A stretch of DNA of 64,000 bases from Pseudeuparius sepicola (Eukaryota > Arthropoda > Insecta > Coleoptera > Anthribidae), in contig OY987299.1 in assembly GCA_963920635.1 (NCBI GenBank), positions 17,659,401-17,723,400 of the forward strand, in the 5' to 3' direction. Below are positions 43,783 through 54,433 of the stretch, one piece after another. Made by a program: the position numbers and the translations under genes. The notes below the pieces were generated by a model that made no database searches, was not told where the DNA came from, and saw only the letters and a program-made list of their open reading frames with translations. Numbering within the stretch: position 1 is the stretch's first letter; each line of letters starts with the position of its first letter.

Positions 43783-46609
43783 CTAAAGGGCAAATGTCAT
43801 CTATTAATTTTAGAAAAACTAATATGTGCAGATTGATTAAACATCAACAAATTTCTATTGTTTGTTATAAATGCAATGACAATAATTCAATCTACACATT
43901 TATGTTGTGTTATTTGTAGTTCAACTAAAGATAAATTATTTCAAATTTTTCTAAGGAAAAGCCAATTATTTACATCTACACTGCAGGGTTCTTTTATTTT
44001 AAACAATAGCCAATATCAAACAGTAGCAACATTTGGAGTTTTCTACCAGAAGCAACTCTATTATTTTATTTTAATATAATTTGCAAAAAATTCAAACATG
44101 TACTGGATTAAATATATATTTTTTATCTTAAATCTTAAAGAAAGTATATACTACAATACATTTCAGATTCAATTCAGTTTCAACAAAATAATATTACTGA
44201 GAGTAAATGGTGAAGTGGTATAGGATGAGATGATCCAAAATTTTCAACAAAAAATGATGCCAAAAATATATTAAAATATGTATTTCTCTCAGACTCCAAG
44301 GTATTTTCAAAACTGAAAAAAGTAAAAAATCTAATAATTTAATTTTCTTTATAATGTTGAGTGAAATATTTGGATAGAGGACCAACGACTGTCAAATAAT
44401 TTCTTGAAAAATGCAGGTGTGGTCAGAAGACATTAGTCAACAATACCATTTATATTGTTAAAAATTGTTTTTGAATCATACATGCGTTTTTCGTGAAAAA
44501 ATATCTGTCAGATTTGACAGCCGTCGTTCCTCTTTATGTGATTTGTTCACTCAACATTTATAATCAAGCCAATCTTGCAAACTTTGTGCTTTACGCATAA
44601 AAAAATCTGTAAGCGCTACAAAAATTTGTCTTACAGTAAAAAATCTGGAAGGTCCATGCAAAAAAACATGCAAAATGCTTTTTCTAGAGTAGAGTAGGTT
44701 TGAGTTTTACCTGGATACCATGCTGAAAAATAGGTACAGGAATTACGAAAGGGTGACATACGAATTTTAAAATGAAACAATTGAAATTGAAGTAAATACA
44801 ATGTTACAGTGACTTGTAAAAAATATAACTAAGGTATACTCACTTTTGGATCGTATCGTTTATACTGGTCCAGACCTAGACCTAAGGAAAAAATATGCTT
44901 TCTTATTGTCCTCCTATCAAGGAGTTATAGAATAGTTTTGATCATCACTTTAAAGTGGGGTTCCTAATTTGGAAATTAATGTCAATGATAAGAGCTATTA
45001 CCGTTGACTGACGTATTTATAAAGACTTCTCACGGCTATAGCTTTATGCCGTGGAAAGCAGATGGCTCTGATGGCTAACAATGTATTCTGCATTGTATTT
45101 TATCTCTGGAAAGCACATGGTGAGCCAAAAATGTGTCAGATGTGACAGCCGTGAGCAGTCTTTAATAATATATCAGTCAACGCTATTACTGTCAACATGA
45201 AGGAACCCTATTTTAAAGTACATCCAAAACCAAACTATTCTCAAGTACCTTGTATAAATTTCTGTTGGTAAAGTTATTAAAAATATCTAGTAACTAATGG
45301 TAAAAACAAAAAGCAAAGAACAAAAGCTACACTATTACAACGGCTACGAATAGCTAAAAATCCCAACAATAATTCCTATAGGAAGATATAAATCTAAATA
45401 TACATAATGTCCTCCAAAAAGGTCACATCATAGGGGGATTTTTTTTAACTCTGGGGTGACCTTTTGCATTAGAAAATATAAAAAATGGACCTCTTAAAAG
45501 TGGTAGTGTGACTTTCGTTTATCTGCCAAAAAGTTTTACTTGCAAAGTTTTCTTTTTCAATTTTACATAGCTGTGTCAAATTTGAAAGCCCTACCAAAGT
45601 ATTTAGTTTTTTGCAATTTTTTTAGTATCATATTATTTTTTATGAAATTCTTGAAAAATGTAAAAGCTTGTAACTTCGTAAAAATTATTTTATATCACTA
45701 GTTTTATCGTTCTATTAACTTTTCTTTACTAAAGTAAATATTAAATATCGGTAATATGTATTTTTCAAAAGAACATGATAATTAAAGTTTAAAATTATTC
45801 GGTTCTGTTGGATACAAAGTAGTAAATTTTTTGGTATTAAAACTGGTGCCAAAATAATAATAAATTGATCACCAAATTATTTCACATTATTTTATTCTAA
45901 CCAAAATTCTATAACTTCATCTGTAAAAAGTGAACTTTGGTTAGATATGAGAAAAGTTTGATTTTTTTAATTTATTATTAATTCGGTGTCAAATTAGAAC
46001 TGCAAATACATGTTTTGTATTCAAATGCTTAACACTTAACAGTACATCAACATTGCATCAAACATAACAGCACAGATAACAGGTAAGCGTTAATATAATT
46101 TTCCTTTGAAAACGGCATATTTTTATCGATATAAATAAAGTCCCCAAAAAATTAATCTTTTAATAGATGGTTCAAATTTGGTACCCTTATGTTAAATTGA
46201 AAAAGAGACAACTTTTTCAAATAAAACCGTGAAATTTATAACAAACAAGCCCATTTTAGCGATTTTTTTAAATAACATTTTTGACAGATAGTGAGTCACA
46301 AGACCTGGTTTGAGTGGATCATTTTTTCAAGCAAAAGATAACACCGAAGTTGCATTTCAAAATAAATCATTGATACAAAATTTTCCCATGATGCGAACTT
46401 TTTGAAGAACACGATAAATCCTGTAAGACGAAAATTTCCAAAATAAAAGTTTCTTGGGAAGTAATAGTTAAATGATAAAGAAATAGTTCTTGATGATATG
46501 TATATTTATATATCTCCATAAACAATTTTTGCGGAATTTTTATGGCTCTCCCCATAGCTCAAAAAATGATTTGAAAAAAATCTGAATCGAGAAAATGTAC
46601 GGAACTAAC
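43783..46609 (-). other. MICU1 introns around exon 4
   Basis: Apart from exon 4 this is AT-rich. A foldback at about 44990-45200 is visible: AGACTTCTCACGGCT faces AGCCGTGAGCAGTCT, with GTTGACTGACGTATT facing ATATCAGTCAAC. From 45210 to 46600 nothing is recognised. Confidence 0.5.
44844..44881 (-). CDS. MICU1: MICU1 exon 4: 38-nt microexon
   Basis: Acceptor TTTCCTTAG and donor GTGAGT bound 38 bases. After the split Gly they read LGLDQYKRYDPK. Human MICU1 has [20 protein letters not shown] at this position. The phases (1 in, 0 out) fit both alternative exons 3 and exon 5. Too short for ordinary gene finding. Confidence 0.92.
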
Positions 46610-46775
46610 CCTCAGGCTGTTTGATGCCCGGCGTCATTGACCTAAGAAAGTCATCGGGCGTCATGTAAATCTCATGCTGATCGGCGGTAGCACCTTGAAC
46701 TTGCAGCGTAGCAAAATAGCGGAACACCTTATCCGGGGTAGAGTAATGCCGAATGCGATTTTCATATTCAATTAT
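46610..46775 (-). CDS. MICU1: MICU1 exon 3b (mutually exclusive, downstream copy)
   Basis: Acceptor GGAACAG, with a perfect TACTAAC branch motif about 21 bases upstream of it (46803-46797). 55 codons read [20 protein letters not shown], then [20 protein letters not shown] and [15 protein letters not shown], ending in phase 1 at donor GTTAGT. Human MICU1 has [20 protein letters not shown] and VFMTPEDFVRSITP. It keeps the basic residues equivalent to human R117, R119, K126 and R129, which contact the MCU pore entrance. Confidence 0.95.
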
Positions 46776-47319
46776 CTGTTCCAAGATGCGCACAGTGTTA
46801 GTACATACAGAAGTCGATTAGTCCGATGCAAAAGCTATATTTAACAAGTTAAACACCAAAAGATGATCATGAGGCACCAGCCCAAAGCAAAATATATACA
46901 TACGTAAATAGAGACTGACTATTATTTCTGTAAATGGTTAAAATTAATTGATTTTCTATTAAGTTAAAAAGTGCTTGCTAATCTTTACACTAGTCTTTAC
47001 ATCATTTGAATCAAATATAAAGATCACAGAAAATATACGCTACGCGGACAGAAGTGCCAGTAGCATCGGGCTCGTAAAATATGTATAGCACACCGAAACT
47101 TGGTTTTGCCTTGGCCTAACAGATAGCGCTCGGATGCAGAATCATTCGATTTTTAAAACCGTAAAATGCCCTCCGCTAAAAGTCACTGCTAGAGGCGCCA
47201 GCAGTCAGCTAAAGAACCTAACCGTGTTGCCGGTGGTTTAGGAATAAAGGTTTCATAAACGCTGTCCAAGAAGTCTATGCTGGCGGCCGCTTTCGGTTAT
47301 CAAAATCTATTTCCCGGCA

Positions 47320-47990
47320 GACGGTCAGAGGCCTTGAACTATACGAAATAATAGTGGGATTTATTATTTGCTTCGTCTTTGCAGAACTCAAGGCCTACTA
47401 TAAAGACAGGCTCTGGCGCACAAAAATCACGTGACCATCTTAGTCAGACGTTACATGTCATTTGTCACATAACTGAAAGCGGCAGCTTGGGTTTTGAGAA
47501 GTTTTAGATGTTTAAAGTGTTTTTAAACGTCTTAGTTTATATTTTAGAAACAAGTTTGTGTCTAGTGCGCGTGTGTCCTGGCGGAGGGGAACCGCCCAGG
47601 TGTTATTATGGCCTCTGGGTGGGAGTCGTGGCGTCCAAGAGTATTGGTGCCGCTCGCACCGACGCGTGAGCGCTGTAAAGGGGAATTCTCCCCCGAACCA
47701 CAGAATAGGGAGCCCGGAATTCCGGGACTATTGTGGACATGGACCGTATTGGACAGTGGAGCCTGATTCACAGAGGGGTGAACTGCTTACGGGAGATCCG
47801 CGAGTTCAGACGGTCCAGGTGGCTGGAAGCCGTTCCCATTGACCACGTTCGGGTTTGTGTATTTATTGTATTCACCATTCTCCTTGTGCGAAATAAATCA
47901 GTGTTGTAACCGTTGATTTGCGTTGTCGACCCACCCCCCGATACGGTTTATCGTTTATCTATTCGGTCTTTCACGCTGCCGAACAACTGA
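47320..47990. other. GC-rich unclassified segment within the TIR element
   Basis: Contrasts with its AT-rich surroundings. It contains GGGAGCCCGGAATTCCGGGA, an AATAAATCAG sequence at about 47891 and a C run before CGATACGG. The look is that of an LTR-retrotransposon LTR (solo), but I cannot define TG/CA ends or a duplication. Open frames of 60-94 codons here (47558-47842) resemble no protein I know. Confidence 0.3.
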
Positions 47991-49384
47991 GACCTCGTCA
48001 ATATTTGCAGTATACCTACTGAGGTTAGTTTTCATTTTTATTTCGTAAAAAAATAACCTAAATACCAAATATTGAGTCTGTTTACATTATATTTATACAT
48101 ACCTATTACAAAAGCCAGGAAGAAAGTGTCGCCATAACAAACATTTGTTTTGCCTGGGGATGAAAATTTCCGCGAAAAATGGATTCGTCAAATCCCAACT
48201 GAGATTTAATTTCTCAAAAACCCTTAAGTATGTGTGGCTAACACATTTTCAAGAAAGTGAAACAATAATTAAAGTGGACAAATGTGTTGTGGGAGGAAAA
48301 TACCTATAGAGAATATCACCTAAGCTAAAGGAAAGTGATGTCCCAACAATTTTTGAGAAGTGCCAAAATATTGTGAGTGCAGTGCAGTTTAACTCTCAGC
48401 CCAAAACAGCTGAGGCAGGTTGAAAATTTTGAAAAAACAATTAGAGAAAGCTTGGATGCACAAAACCAATAATGTAATAGATGAAAGAAAACTTGCCAAA
48501 TTGTTACGAAATTTGTTTTTTCTACTTATCTCCAAAAATGCCTTTCATTAAATAGCACTAAGTTGGTCACGTGACTACGCGATTATGCGTTAGCGCCGTG
48601 GCCTGTCTTTATCGTTGGTCTCATGCAGAAGTCGTATGACGTATACTAAGTTATACAGAGTGCTTGAGAGCTAATAATTATCTGATTAAAATATACGAAG
48701 ATGTTACAAATAATATATTTTATTCGTGCCTATTTTATTTACCAATTACCTATATACTTAGTGTACGGTAAATATTTGTTCTACAATGTAGAAAATATGT
48801 ACAGGATGTCAATGTTGCCAAATTTATCGGTTTTACTCAATGACGTCAGAACCTATAGACAGGTTTGTTTTGATAAACGCTTGACGCCCAGAACTAATCA
48901 CAATCTAAGCGCTCCATTAAATTATTCCGAAAATGTCGCGAGATTGTCAGAAATTGCCCCTTTTTGTCGAGCCGTAGCGAACTTATTTCGACTCTGGGCT
49001 CGGAGGCTGGCGTCGTTAGACCATCCCCCGAGTCTTCAGGTGAGGTTCCGATGCTTCCGGCGCCCCCAAACAAGAAAAAACATGCGATATCTAAGTGTGA
49101 TTCTGGAGGAACTATAACCGGGAATCACCGGGTGTATAGTTGGTTGATGGTTGACTTTCTGTCTTTGTTTGTAGCATGTTGTTAGAGTAGTATGGATATA
49201 TTTAATCTTGGCGTCAAAATAAAGGGCATTTTAACAATGGGGCACCACGTCTATAGGTTTTGACGTCATTGGTTTTACTATTTAAGTTTGGGATTAACTG
49301 AATACTGGTTGCATATTAAATTTATCATTTTAATCACTGTTTCCAAATGTTTTTTTCTACCCCTATAAGTATTTTTGTATTATT

Positions 49385-50483
49385 GAAATATTCATTTGAT
49401 ATCGTGATCCCCGCAAGGACGTTCCTAATCATTCCAAATGCACGAATTCTACCCCCAGCACCGACCTTTTACGAAAAAAAAATTATAACTTTATTGTCGG
49501 ATCCATGCCGATTTTAGAAAGGACGTTCGTAATGATTGCAGATGCACTAAATCGTGGTTGAAAAAAAATTCTTGTGCGAAAACTACCCTCCAGCACCCTT
49601 TAAGAACAAAAATGATAACTTCATTGTCGGATCCTCGCCAATTTTAGCAAGGAACGTTCCTAATGATTCCACATGCGCGAATTCGTAGTTGAAAAAATTT
49701 GTTGTGCGAAAACTACCCTCACTACCCCTTAAAGAAAAAAGATAACTTTCATGGTACGTTTTTAATGACTAGAGTCACGAATTCACGGTTGAAAAAATTT
49801 CTTGTGCGAAAACTAAGTATACTCTCAGCACCCCTTTAAAAACAAAAATGATATCTTTATTGTCACATTCTCGCCAATTTTAGCAAGGATGTTCCTAATG
49901 ATTTCAAATGCGCGAATTCGTGGTTGAAAAAATTTGTTGGGCGCACACTACCCCCACTACCCCTTAAAGAAAAAAAGATAACTTTCATGGTACTATTCAT
50001 ACCGTTTTTAGCAAGGACGTACCTGACGATTCTGCACAAAAAAATTGTTGGGCGAAAACTACCCCTAGCACAAAAAATTGATAAGTTCATTGTCGAATCT
50101 TGGCCGATTTTAGCAAGTACATTCTAGATGATTCTAGATTCACGAATTCGCGGTTGAAAAAAATTCTTGTTCGAAAACTACCCTCAGCACCCCTTTAAGA
50201 ACAAAAATGATAACTTTATTGTCGGATCCTCGCAAGGACATTCCTATAATGATTCTAGATGCGCGAATTCGTAGTTGAAAAAATTTGTTGGGCAAAAACT
50301 ACCCCCCATTAAAAAGGAAAATTTCATGGTACGATTCCCACCGTTTTTAGCAAGGACGTTCCTAATGATTCCAGATGCACAAATTTGTACTTTAAAAAAA
50401 TTGTTGGGCGAAAACTACCCCAGCACCCTTTTAAAAAAATTATAACTTCATTGTCGGATCCTGGCCGATTTTAGCAAGTAATA
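49385..50483 (+). repeat. Diverged satellite array A, unit about 120-140 bp
   Basis: Roughly eight units share GATTCCAGATGCACGAATTC-type starts, GTTGAAAAAATTTGTTGGGC, GAAAACTACCCC and ATTGTCGGATCCTCGCC. Units differ in length and carry deletions, so the array is old or fast-evolving. Its monomer is related, in inverse orientation, to array B. Confidence 0.85.
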
Positions 50484-51640
50484 AATATAATCAAATTAAA
50501 AATAAACTTTCGGGGGTGGGAAGGGGTAGTTTTTGCCCCGTAAATGTTTTCAACCACGGATTCGTGAAATAAGGGATATAGTGAATGTCTTTTCAAAAAA
50601 TGACAATAATCAAATTAAAAACAAACTTTCTGGGGTGGGAAGGGGTAGTTTTTGCCCCGCAAATGTTTTCAACCACACATTCGTGAAATAGGGAATATAG
50701 TGATTGCATTTTCAAAAAACGACAATAATCAATTTTAACACAAACTTTCTGGGGTGGGAAGGGGTAGTTTTTGCCCCGTAAATGTTTTCCGCCAAGGATT
50801 CGTGAAATAAACGATATAGTGAATATTAGTGAATGTCTTTTCAAAAAAGGACAATAATCAAATTAAAAATAAACTTTCGGGGGTGGGAAGGGGTAGTTTT
50901 TACCCCGTAAATGTTCTCAACCACGGATTCGTGAAATAAGGGATATAGTGAATGTCTTTTCAAAAAACGACAATAATCAAATTAAAAACAAACTTTCTGG
51001 GATGGGAAGGGGTAGTTTTTGCCCAGCAAATGTTTTCAACCACACATTCGTGAAATAGGGAATATAGTGATTGCATTTTCAAAAAACGACAATAATCAAT
51101 TTTAAAACAAACTTTCTGGGGTGGGAAGGGGTAGTTTTTGCCCCGTAAATGTTTTCCACCAAGGATTCGTGAAATAAACGATATAGTGAATATTAGTGAA
51201 TGTCTTTTCAAAAAACGACAATAATCAAATTAAAAATAAACTTTCGGGGGTGGGAAGGGGTAGTTTTTGCCCCGTAAATGTTTTCAACCACGGATTCGTG
51301 AAATAAGGGATATAGTGAATGTCTTTTAAAAAACGACAATAATCAAATTAAAAATACGCTTTCGGGGGTGAGAAGGGGTAGTTTTTGCCCCGCAAATGTT
51401 TTCAACCACACATTCGTGAAATAGGGAATATAGTGATTGCATTTTCAAAAAACGACAATAATCAATTTTAACACAAACTTTCTGGGGTGGGAAGGGGTAG
51501 TTTTTGCCCCGTAAATGTTTTCCACCAAGGATTCGTGAAATAAACGATATAGTGAATATTAGTGAATGTCTTTTCAAAAAACGACAATAATCAAATTAAA
51601 AATAAACTTTCGGGGGTGGGAAGGGGTAGTAAATGTCTCT
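50484..51640 (-). repeat. Satellite array B with three-monomer higher-order repeat
   Basis: Monomers of about 122 bp share GGGTGGGAAGGGGTAGTTTT, TGCCCCGTAAATGTTTTC and GGATTCGTGAAATA. Three variants alternate (ending GGGATATAGTGAATG, GGAATATAGTGATTGC and CGATATAGTGAATATTAG), giving a period of 366-367 bp repeated three times with few changes. Recent amplification in blocks of three is the simplest reading. Confidence 0.92.
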
Positions 51641-51860
51641 TCAAAAAATGACTAAATAATCGTCTCGAAAACAATATCTCTGGTGGAGGGGGTAGTTTTT
51701 CCTGACAAATTTTTTCAACCACTAATTTGTGCATCTGGAATCATTTGGAAGGTCCTTCCTAAAACGGTGAACCTCGAACTAAGAACAATGGAATTTTCAA
51801 TTTTTCAGGGGGTGCATGGGGTAGCTTTTGTACGATGATTTTTTTCTACCACGGATTCTT
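51641..51860 (-). repeat. Diverged edge of the satellite
   Basis: Keeps TTTTTTCAACCACTAATTTG and GGAATCATTTGGAAGGTCC, which match array A in inverse orientation, plus TACCACGGATTCTTGAAATA. The whole satellite block is therefore arranged as inverted halves. Confidence 0.7.
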
Positions 51861-52578
51861 GAAATAAGAGTTATAGTGGCTACGCTTTCAAAAAACTACC
51901 ATAGTCGGACATAGTTGGAAGGGATAATTTTTGTTTGTACAATCCGGCAACGCCGCTTTCGGATGCTTTTTCCTAGCGTGCTGCCGCCTAGTATTGAGTA
52001 ATGAAAGTACCACGGCCGTGAAGGCAGAACTAGTAAAGAATTCTTTTATAGACACTGCTCAAAGCCAGGGGAAGCCGGCTTTTGAGAGCCGGCTTCCTTT
52101 CGGGCTGCCAAATAATTACATTGTGTGGAACTTCTGTCCGCGTAGCGTATATTTTCTGTGATAAAGATGCTTAACATGTTAAACAAGGTTCATACATAAG
52201 AAAATATAAATATGTCATTATGGGCAAAACAGATTAAAGAGTACCAAGAAAACATTATTGCAATCATTGTTAAATAACCAGAAAAAATAATAAAAAAAAA
52301 TTAAAGAGTTAGTGTCTCCTATGGATGCCAATAATGTGCCTTCAGAGAAGGTAATTTTGAGGTGTAATTATTTAGAAATGTTAAATCCTATAGTTTTCAT
52401 TAGAGACTAAATCTCGGACAAAATACTTCTTGTTAATATTTCAAATGACATTTCAAACAACGGTACTTCAAAAGATGCAAAATTTTAGCGATCCTAGATT
52501 TCAGATTACAATCTCCAACTTACAAGTTCAAAATGTCAATGTCAAAATCATTTAATATCTGAAAATTACCTAAAATAA

Positions 52579-52671
52579 ATATCAGGAAGCTTGATCCCTA
52601 CGTTCACAATAGTCGACAATGGAATTTCCATTGTTGAACCATTGTGACATAGAAATCAAGCTTCGTGATAT
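52579..52671. repeat. Hairpin 250 bases downstream of MICU1 exon 3a
   Basis: ATATCAGGAAGCTTGAT and TTCACAATAGTCGACAATGG face CCATTGTTGAACCATTGTGA and ATCAAGCTTCGTGATAT. It lies in the exon 3a to 3b intron, outside the 5.1-kb element. Could be a small palindromic repeat or an RNA structure near the alternative exon. Confidence 0.7.
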
Positions 52672-52921
52672 CCACTATAGTAAATCTAAAGACTTTCTTG
52701 AGTTCTTATAGCAAATAGGAGACATATCACTCATTGCTTTCATAAACCTGAAAACTGTTAATGAAGATCAGATACGTAGACAATAGAATATTTTATTTTG
52801 TTAAACCAGTCACCACCATAATTCATATATGATATCAAATGCAACAGATATTAATTGGCTCGAGCAAAATATCACCGCCAATCCAAGCAAAATTTTAAGG
52901 TTAACGGTTAGGTGGTTTTAC

Positions 52922-53081
52922 CGTCGGGTTGCTTCATCCCAGGCGTGATGGCTCGGAGAAAATCATCGGGTGTCATGAATACTTCTGTCGTATCGATATG
53001 GATTAATTTTACAGTCGCAAAATACCTAAATATCTTGTCGGGGGTGGAATAGGATCTCATCCTATTCTCATATTCTATAAT
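52922..53081 (-). CDS. MICU1: MICU1 exon 3a (mutually exclusive, upstream copy)
   Basis: Acceptor AATGTGTAG and donor GTAAAA. 53 codons read [20 protein letters not shown], then [20 protein letters not shown] and [13 protein letters not shown], entering in phase 0 and leaving in phase 1, exactly like exon 3b. The two copies agree at the MCU-contact residues and differ in the loop between FRYFAT and MTPDDF, where 3b is two residues longer. If both were spliced in, the frame would be lost. Confidence 0.93.
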
Positions 53082-53192
53082 CTACACATTTTAAGAAACA
53101 CACTTAATTAATGGTTGAACCAAAATTTTTCCTATCCTTAAAATAGTATGTTTAACCTAAATATCTGCTAAATGAAAGAACTACTTGCCTAC

Positions 53193-53334
53193 CTTTCTAT
53201 CTCTGAAACCAATCTTTTCTCTTCTATGCTTCTTTTTCTTGGTCTCTTCTTCGCCGTTCTCCAAGACTTTATTCTCTAATTCCGAACTTTCCTTAATTTC
53301 GCTCTCCGCTTTAACGGAAAATACTCTTTTGAAC
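53193..53334 (-). CDS. MICU1: MICU1 exon 2: polybasic segment
   Basis: Acceptor ATTTTTTAG, phase 2. Reads FKRVFSVKAESEIKESSELE, then NKVLENGEEETKKKKHRREK and IGFRDRK before donor GTAGGC (phase 0). The Lys/Arg-rich run followed by GFRDRK is where human MICU1 binds EMRE. The acidic, low-complexity lead is variable among species. Confidence 0.93.
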
Positions 53335-53385
53335 CTAAAAAATATTTCCTTTGCACAAGCAGCAAAATTTACCTTTATATCTCAC

Positions 53386-53621
53386 CATTTAAAGTTAATA
53401 GTAAATCCTATAAAAGATATAATCAGAATGGAATACCATATTTTCGTTACCAGGGGTTCCGGAGTATATTTATGCCCGAAATTTTTATAAGTTCTCAGTT
53501 GACCGTTTTTGAAATATGTGTTGTGAACAATGCTGGAACATACCGGAGAAGCTTTATTAATTATGTTATAGTTCTTTTGGGTAATTAGGTAGGCCCCTCG
53601 CAATGCTCTCATATAATTCAT
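53386..53621 (-). CDS. MICU1: MICU1 exon 1: start, targeting and membrane segment
   Basis: The first ATG in frame (53621) gives MNYMRALRGAYLITQKNYNI, a basic, hydroxylated N terminus suited to mitochondrial import, then a hydrophobic IWYSILIISFIGFT. It ends TINFK plus two bases of a Trp codon at donor GTGAGA; exon 2 supplies the third base. Residues 1-78 are poorly conserved in MICU1 generally, so the start rests on frame, splice fit and targeting character. Confidence 0.85.
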
Positions 53622-53918
53622 GGTGAAACACAAAAACACCCTTTTAAAATAATATATTTTTTGAAAATGTTGTTAATACCACACAATAATAATTATTACA
53701 AGTATTATTATAATTATTAATGAAGCTCATTATAAACAATTTCGCATTTTACATCACAAATTATATTTTTTTGGAAATCTGTCACCAGCATCTGTCAGCG
53801 TCAGCTGAGTGCACTGTCATCAGCGCGATCACATCAAAGTTAGATTAGGGTTCCCTCCGATCAAATATGATAAAATAGGATATATGATATTTGATCGGAG
53901 AGGGTTTCTTTAATTATT
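53622..53918. promoter_or_regulatory. Probable bidirectional promoter (MICU1 / unknown gene)
   Basis: Only 297 bp separate the MICU1 ATG (minus) from the ATG at 53919 (plus). A GC-richer core (about 53785-53840, CAGCGTCAGCTGAGTGCACT) lies between AT-rich parts. At 53853-53904 CCCTCCGATCAAATAT faces ATATTTGATCGGAGAGGG, a hairpin with a two-base bulge ending 14 bases before the plus-strand ATG. Start sites are not visible. Confidence 0.45.
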
Positions 53919-54035
53919 ATGGTTCGTTTATTAGGGAACCCTATTATACCTTTAATAAAGGAACTAACCTTGGATCACATCACAAAATATGAAAATAAGA
54001 ACCTGTCTGTCGCAGAAAATTTAGGACAGCTCAAG
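53919..54035 (+). CDS. Probable first exon of an unidentified gene
   Basis: ATG opens 39 codons reading MVRLLGNPIIPLIKELTLDH, then ITKYENKNLSVAENLGQLK, ending in phase 0 at a donor GTTAGT. The frame continues into repeat-like sequence (54040-54158) without similarity to a protein, so splicing at 54035 is more likely. The amphipathic content looks like real protein, but I do not recognise the family. No second exon is found in the window. Confidence 0.45.
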
Positions 54036-54350
54036 GTTAGTTGGTTATTTGGGAAAGCCCCAAGGTCTCTAGAGGGGGGACTGCCCAAGAACGGTGCGTC
54101 TCAAGGTCTTTCGATTAGGGTCCGTCTACCGTTCTTGGGGACAGCCTCAGAAAAATAAAAATAAAACTAGAGACCTTAAGTATTATAACTGGAATGCATT
54201 CGCTTTTCGCTAGGGCGCTCGGGTACCTTGCAAATATGAACCTTGCCGTTCGACAAGGACAGATGCAGAACGCGGGGTCACGTGCGCGTCTTACTTAAGA
54301 GAATTAATAAATGCGTTAACCGAACGCAAGGTTAACCTTGAACCGAACGG

Positions 54351-54433
54351 CCCTCGTAAAATAAACTGGACCGCCATTGAGCCCTAGTCTCTCCACCAAT
54401 TTTTAGCCATCCGGCAGAGGGGGCTGGCGCCCG
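54351..54433. mobile_element. MITE family GGCCCTCG, copy 4, left part
   Basis: Starts GGCCCTCGTAAAATAAACTG, then GACCGCCATTGAGCCCTAGT and CCATCCGGCAGAGGGGGCT. It is interrupted by the 54434-55777 foldback and resumes at 55778. Confidence 0.85.

Larger units (their letters stand above)
47018..52167. mobile_element. 5.1-kb TIR element with 6-bp TSD between MICU1 exons 3a and 3b
   Basis: The element proper (47024-52161) begins TCACAGAAAATATACGCTAC, then GCGGACAGAAGT, and ends with the exact inverse, about 32 bp each. TAAAGA flanks it on both sides (47018-47023, 52162-52167). Inside are a GC-rich segment (about 47320-47990) and a large satellite block (49385-51860), with no recognisable transposase or other protein. 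A 6-bp duplication is known for Polintons and a few other groups, but nothing else here supports those. It may be a non-autonomous composite. Confidence 0.85.
38573..53621 (-). other. MICU1: MICU1, mitochondrial calcium uptake 1 gene (complete)
   Basis: MICU1 is the EF-hand regulator in the intermembrane space that closes the mitochondrial calcium uniporter (MCU with EMRE) at low Ca2+ and lets it open when Ca2+ binds. Nine exon positions join in phase into 490 residues with exon 3b or 488 with exon 3a, close to the 476 residues of human MICU1. Features with 3b: targeting and hydrophobic segment (IWYSILIISFIGFT, about 61-75), polybasic KKKKHRR (111-117), GFRDRK (121-126), the MCU-docking segment EYENR.R.YSTPDK.FRYF, EF-hand 1 loop [12 protein letters not shown] (246-257), the EF-hand 2 loop (437-448) and the conserved Cys479 used for MICU1-MICU2 disulfide pairing. 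The polybasic stretch, FRDRK and docking segment point to MICU1 rather than MICU2 or MICU3. Confidence 0.96.

Noticed and set aside
47558..47842. 94-codon frame in the GC-rich segment
   Set aside because: GC-rich non-coding sequence gives open frames on both strands; no similarity recognised.
48701..49185. Overlapping frames in the 5.1-kb element (including a Ser/Pro-rich stretch SSRSELISTLGSEAG)
   Set aside because: No known transposase or capsid motif, and no consistent start; kept only as part of the element.
50593..51577. Three nearly identical 83-codon minus-strand frames at 366-bp spacing
   Set aside because: Produced by the satellite higher-order repeat; no start context or protein similarity.
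49385..51640. Regularly spaced repeats, CRISPR-like
   Set aside because: Eukaryotic genome; the units are contiguous satellite monomers without unique spacers.
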